Assembly: GCF_003597395.2 (NCBI RefSeq)
Contig: NC_133774.1
Coordinates: 40,387,385 to 40,451,384 of the forward strand
Reading direction: 5' to 3'
Source of the DNA: Chelonoidis abingdonii
Taxonomy: Eukaryota; Chordata; Testudines; Testudinidae
DNA: 64,000 nt
The first letter of the stretch is position 1, and each line of letters begins with the position of its first letter. Positions 62,688 through 64,000 of this stretch are shown piece after piece. The notes below the pieces were generated by a model. It was given only the letters and a program-made list of their open reading frames with translations, was not told where the DNA came from and did not search any database. The position numbers and the translations under genes are program-made.

Positions 62688-63068
62688 TATGTTTAGTTTG
62701 GAAAAGAGAAGACTGAGAGGGGACATGATAGCAGTTTTCAGGTATCTAAAAGGGTGTCATCAGGAGGAGGGAGAAAACTTGTTCACCTTAGCCTCTAATG
62801 ATAGAACAAGATGCAATGGGCTTAAACTGCAGCAAGGGAGATTTAGGGTGGACATTAGGAAAAAGCTCCTAACTGTCAGGGTAGTTGAACACTGGAATAG
62901 ATTGCCTAGGGAGGTTGTGGAATCTCCATCTCTGGAGATATTTAAGAGTAAGTTAGATAAATGTCTATCAGGGATGGTCTAGACAGTATTTGGTCCTGCC
63001 ATGATGGCAGGGGACTGGACTCGATGACCTCTCGAGGTCCCTTCCAGTCCTACAGGCTATGAATCTAT
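62688..63068 (+). mobile_element. CR1 LINE 3' fragment, young, nested
   Basis: Reads through the CR1 3' end: GACTGGACTCGATGACCTCT then CGAGGTCCCTTCCAGTCCTA and a terminal ATGAATCTATG. The CR1 frame is open for 97 codons at its start (62689-62982). 5' truncated, as most CR1 copies are, and inserted into the TIR element described at 62652-63257. Confidence 0.9.
62689..62982 (+). pseudogene. CR1 ORF2 C-terminus, still open
   Basis: 97 codons: FSLEKRRLRGDMIAVFRYLK, then LKLQQGRFRVDIRKKLLTVR, RVVEHWNRLPREVVESPSL and KSKLDKCLSGMV. These are the final conserved CR1 blocks, including the HWNRLP motif. No stop before the natural end. It lacks endonuclease and reverse transcriptase, so it is not an active element. 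Confidence 0.9.
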
Positions 63069-63257
63069 GTTGTGAAAAATTTTGTGCCTTGAGTGCTGTA
63101 GTTAGGTCAACATAACCCCAGGCGTAGATGCGGCTAAGTCTTCTGTCAGCCTAGCTACTGCCTCTCAGAGAGCTGGATTAACTACAAAGATAGAAAAACT
63201 GCTTCCATTGATATAAGAAGTGTCTAGTCTGTGGCTGTCGTGTAGTCATACCCTGAG

Positions 63258-64000
63258 TCAGTCATTACTTTCTAAGTAACCCTAATCCTCACCCTGCTGC
63301 CTGCGTTGGCCATGTCACCCCTTGACAGTGCCCATCTGGTGCTGCAAATAGAAGAATCTCTTTGCCTGAAGCACCAAGTGGGGGCATTGTGTAGATGAAT
63401 TATAACTGTTTTGTCAAAGGTAAAATGATCTTGTCTGAAGCAGTCATGGTGTGTGTGGGCCGTCACAGTGGAAATCTCCATCCTCACTTCTAATTAGGCA
63501 TGATAGCTCCTGATCTGATGCAGTCTCCTCTACTTTGGTTCTGAACCCATGCACACCCTCTATCAAGGCACCTCAGTCCTGACCTGCAGTTTTATTTGCT
63601 GACTCAACCAATGTTATTGAAGTATGCAGATGACCTGGAGTGAATGGTGAGTGGCTGAGTTACCTCTATGTCACAGTACTCCTCTATGTGTAGCACCAAA
63701 TGGGCAGAGTGTGGAAATCAGGCTTTTCCAATTTTCTGCTTGTCACCAAAATCAATAGAGCTGTTCCTACTGATGCCTAGAATGTTCCCTGAAATTTTGG
63801 AGTTGATCAGACTGTACTTCCTCATAGTCTTAACCTGCTGACATGTGGACTTTACAAACTGCCTTGTTTTCACTAGGGGTTTCACTAGGGTTAAGAATAC
63901 ACTTGTTGTTTCATAGTGAAGACACAGACCTGAGAGAGAGAGATGAGCATTGAAGAAGACAAGGGTATTAGGAAGCCCAAAGGAAAAACAGTGATCCGCA
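63258..64000 (+). other. Intron sequence to the window edge
   Basis: No repeat or exon recognised. The next ZSWIM6 exon (expected to start with a Gly-Ala-Leu-Trp junction) is not in the window. Confidence 0.5.

Larger units (their letters stand above)
62652..63257. mobile_element. TIR element split by a CR1 insertion
   Basis: The left piece GGCCTAGTCTGCCCTTAAAA ... CCTTGCTATG (62652-62690) and the right piece from TTGTGAAAAATTTTGTGCCT to TGTAGTCATACCCTGAG (63069-63257) read as one turtle Harbinger-type element once the CR1 between them is removed. The outer ends CTCAGGCC and GGGT-CATACCCTGAG-type termini are inverted. TCA or related trinucleotides flank it, but the exact duplication is unclear. 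Confidence 0.6.

Overview
This window looks like nuclear DNA from a non-mammalian amniote, most likely a turtle. The evidence is the repeat content: many CR1 LINE fragments of the turtle/bird type, hAT and PIF/Harbinger-type DNA elements with the GTCTACACTAC-style termini familiar from turtle genomes, and SINE-like repeats carrying a hammerhead-ribozyme core. I cannot name the species from sequence alone.

The only cellular gene I can support is a ZSWIM5/ZSWIM6-type gene on the + strand, best matched to ZSWIM6 (SWIM-type zinc finger). Three consecutive internal coding exons are present at 36317-36673, 60203-60351 and 60866-61016. All have clean AG/GT borders, and their phases join without a frame break (in-phase 1, then 1, then 0, then out-phase 1). 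The window therefore lies inside one large gene. Bases 1-36316 are the 3' part of the upstream intron, 36674-60202 is a 23.5 kb intron, 60352-60865 is a 514-base intron, and 61017-64000 begins the next intron. No promoter, first exon or gene end is visible.

Everything else is intronic and mostly mobile DNA. From left to right it holds: an inverted-repeat element with a hammerhead core (3967-4190); a CR1 relic (4400-4790); a 974-base 3-bp-TSD element with TG/CA microsatellites (7533-8506); a GC-rich block (9598-10010); a decayed L2-like LINE (13390-14520); a complete 132-base SINE-like insertion with a hammerhead core and 9-bp target duplication (15049-15180); a terminal-inverted-repeat (TIR) element (17030-17271); antisense CR1 plus pogo-like debris (18935-19990); and a fossil PIF/Harbinger transposon with recognisable transposase remains and a nested hAT element (26348-29594).

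After the first exon come MIR fragments, then an antisense site-specific-type LINE (39020-42521). Its 1074-codon reading frame is uninterrupted and encodes reverse transcriptase, a CCHC finger and a restriction-like endonuclease; a tRNA-like polymerase III module lies just upstream. Beyond it lie CR1 copies in both orientations, several hAT elements with 8-bp target duplications, three further Harbinger-type elements, and a CR1 nested inside a TIR element near the right edge. The most interesting objects are the hammerhead-bearing repeats and the intact R4-like LINE with its tRNA-like head.
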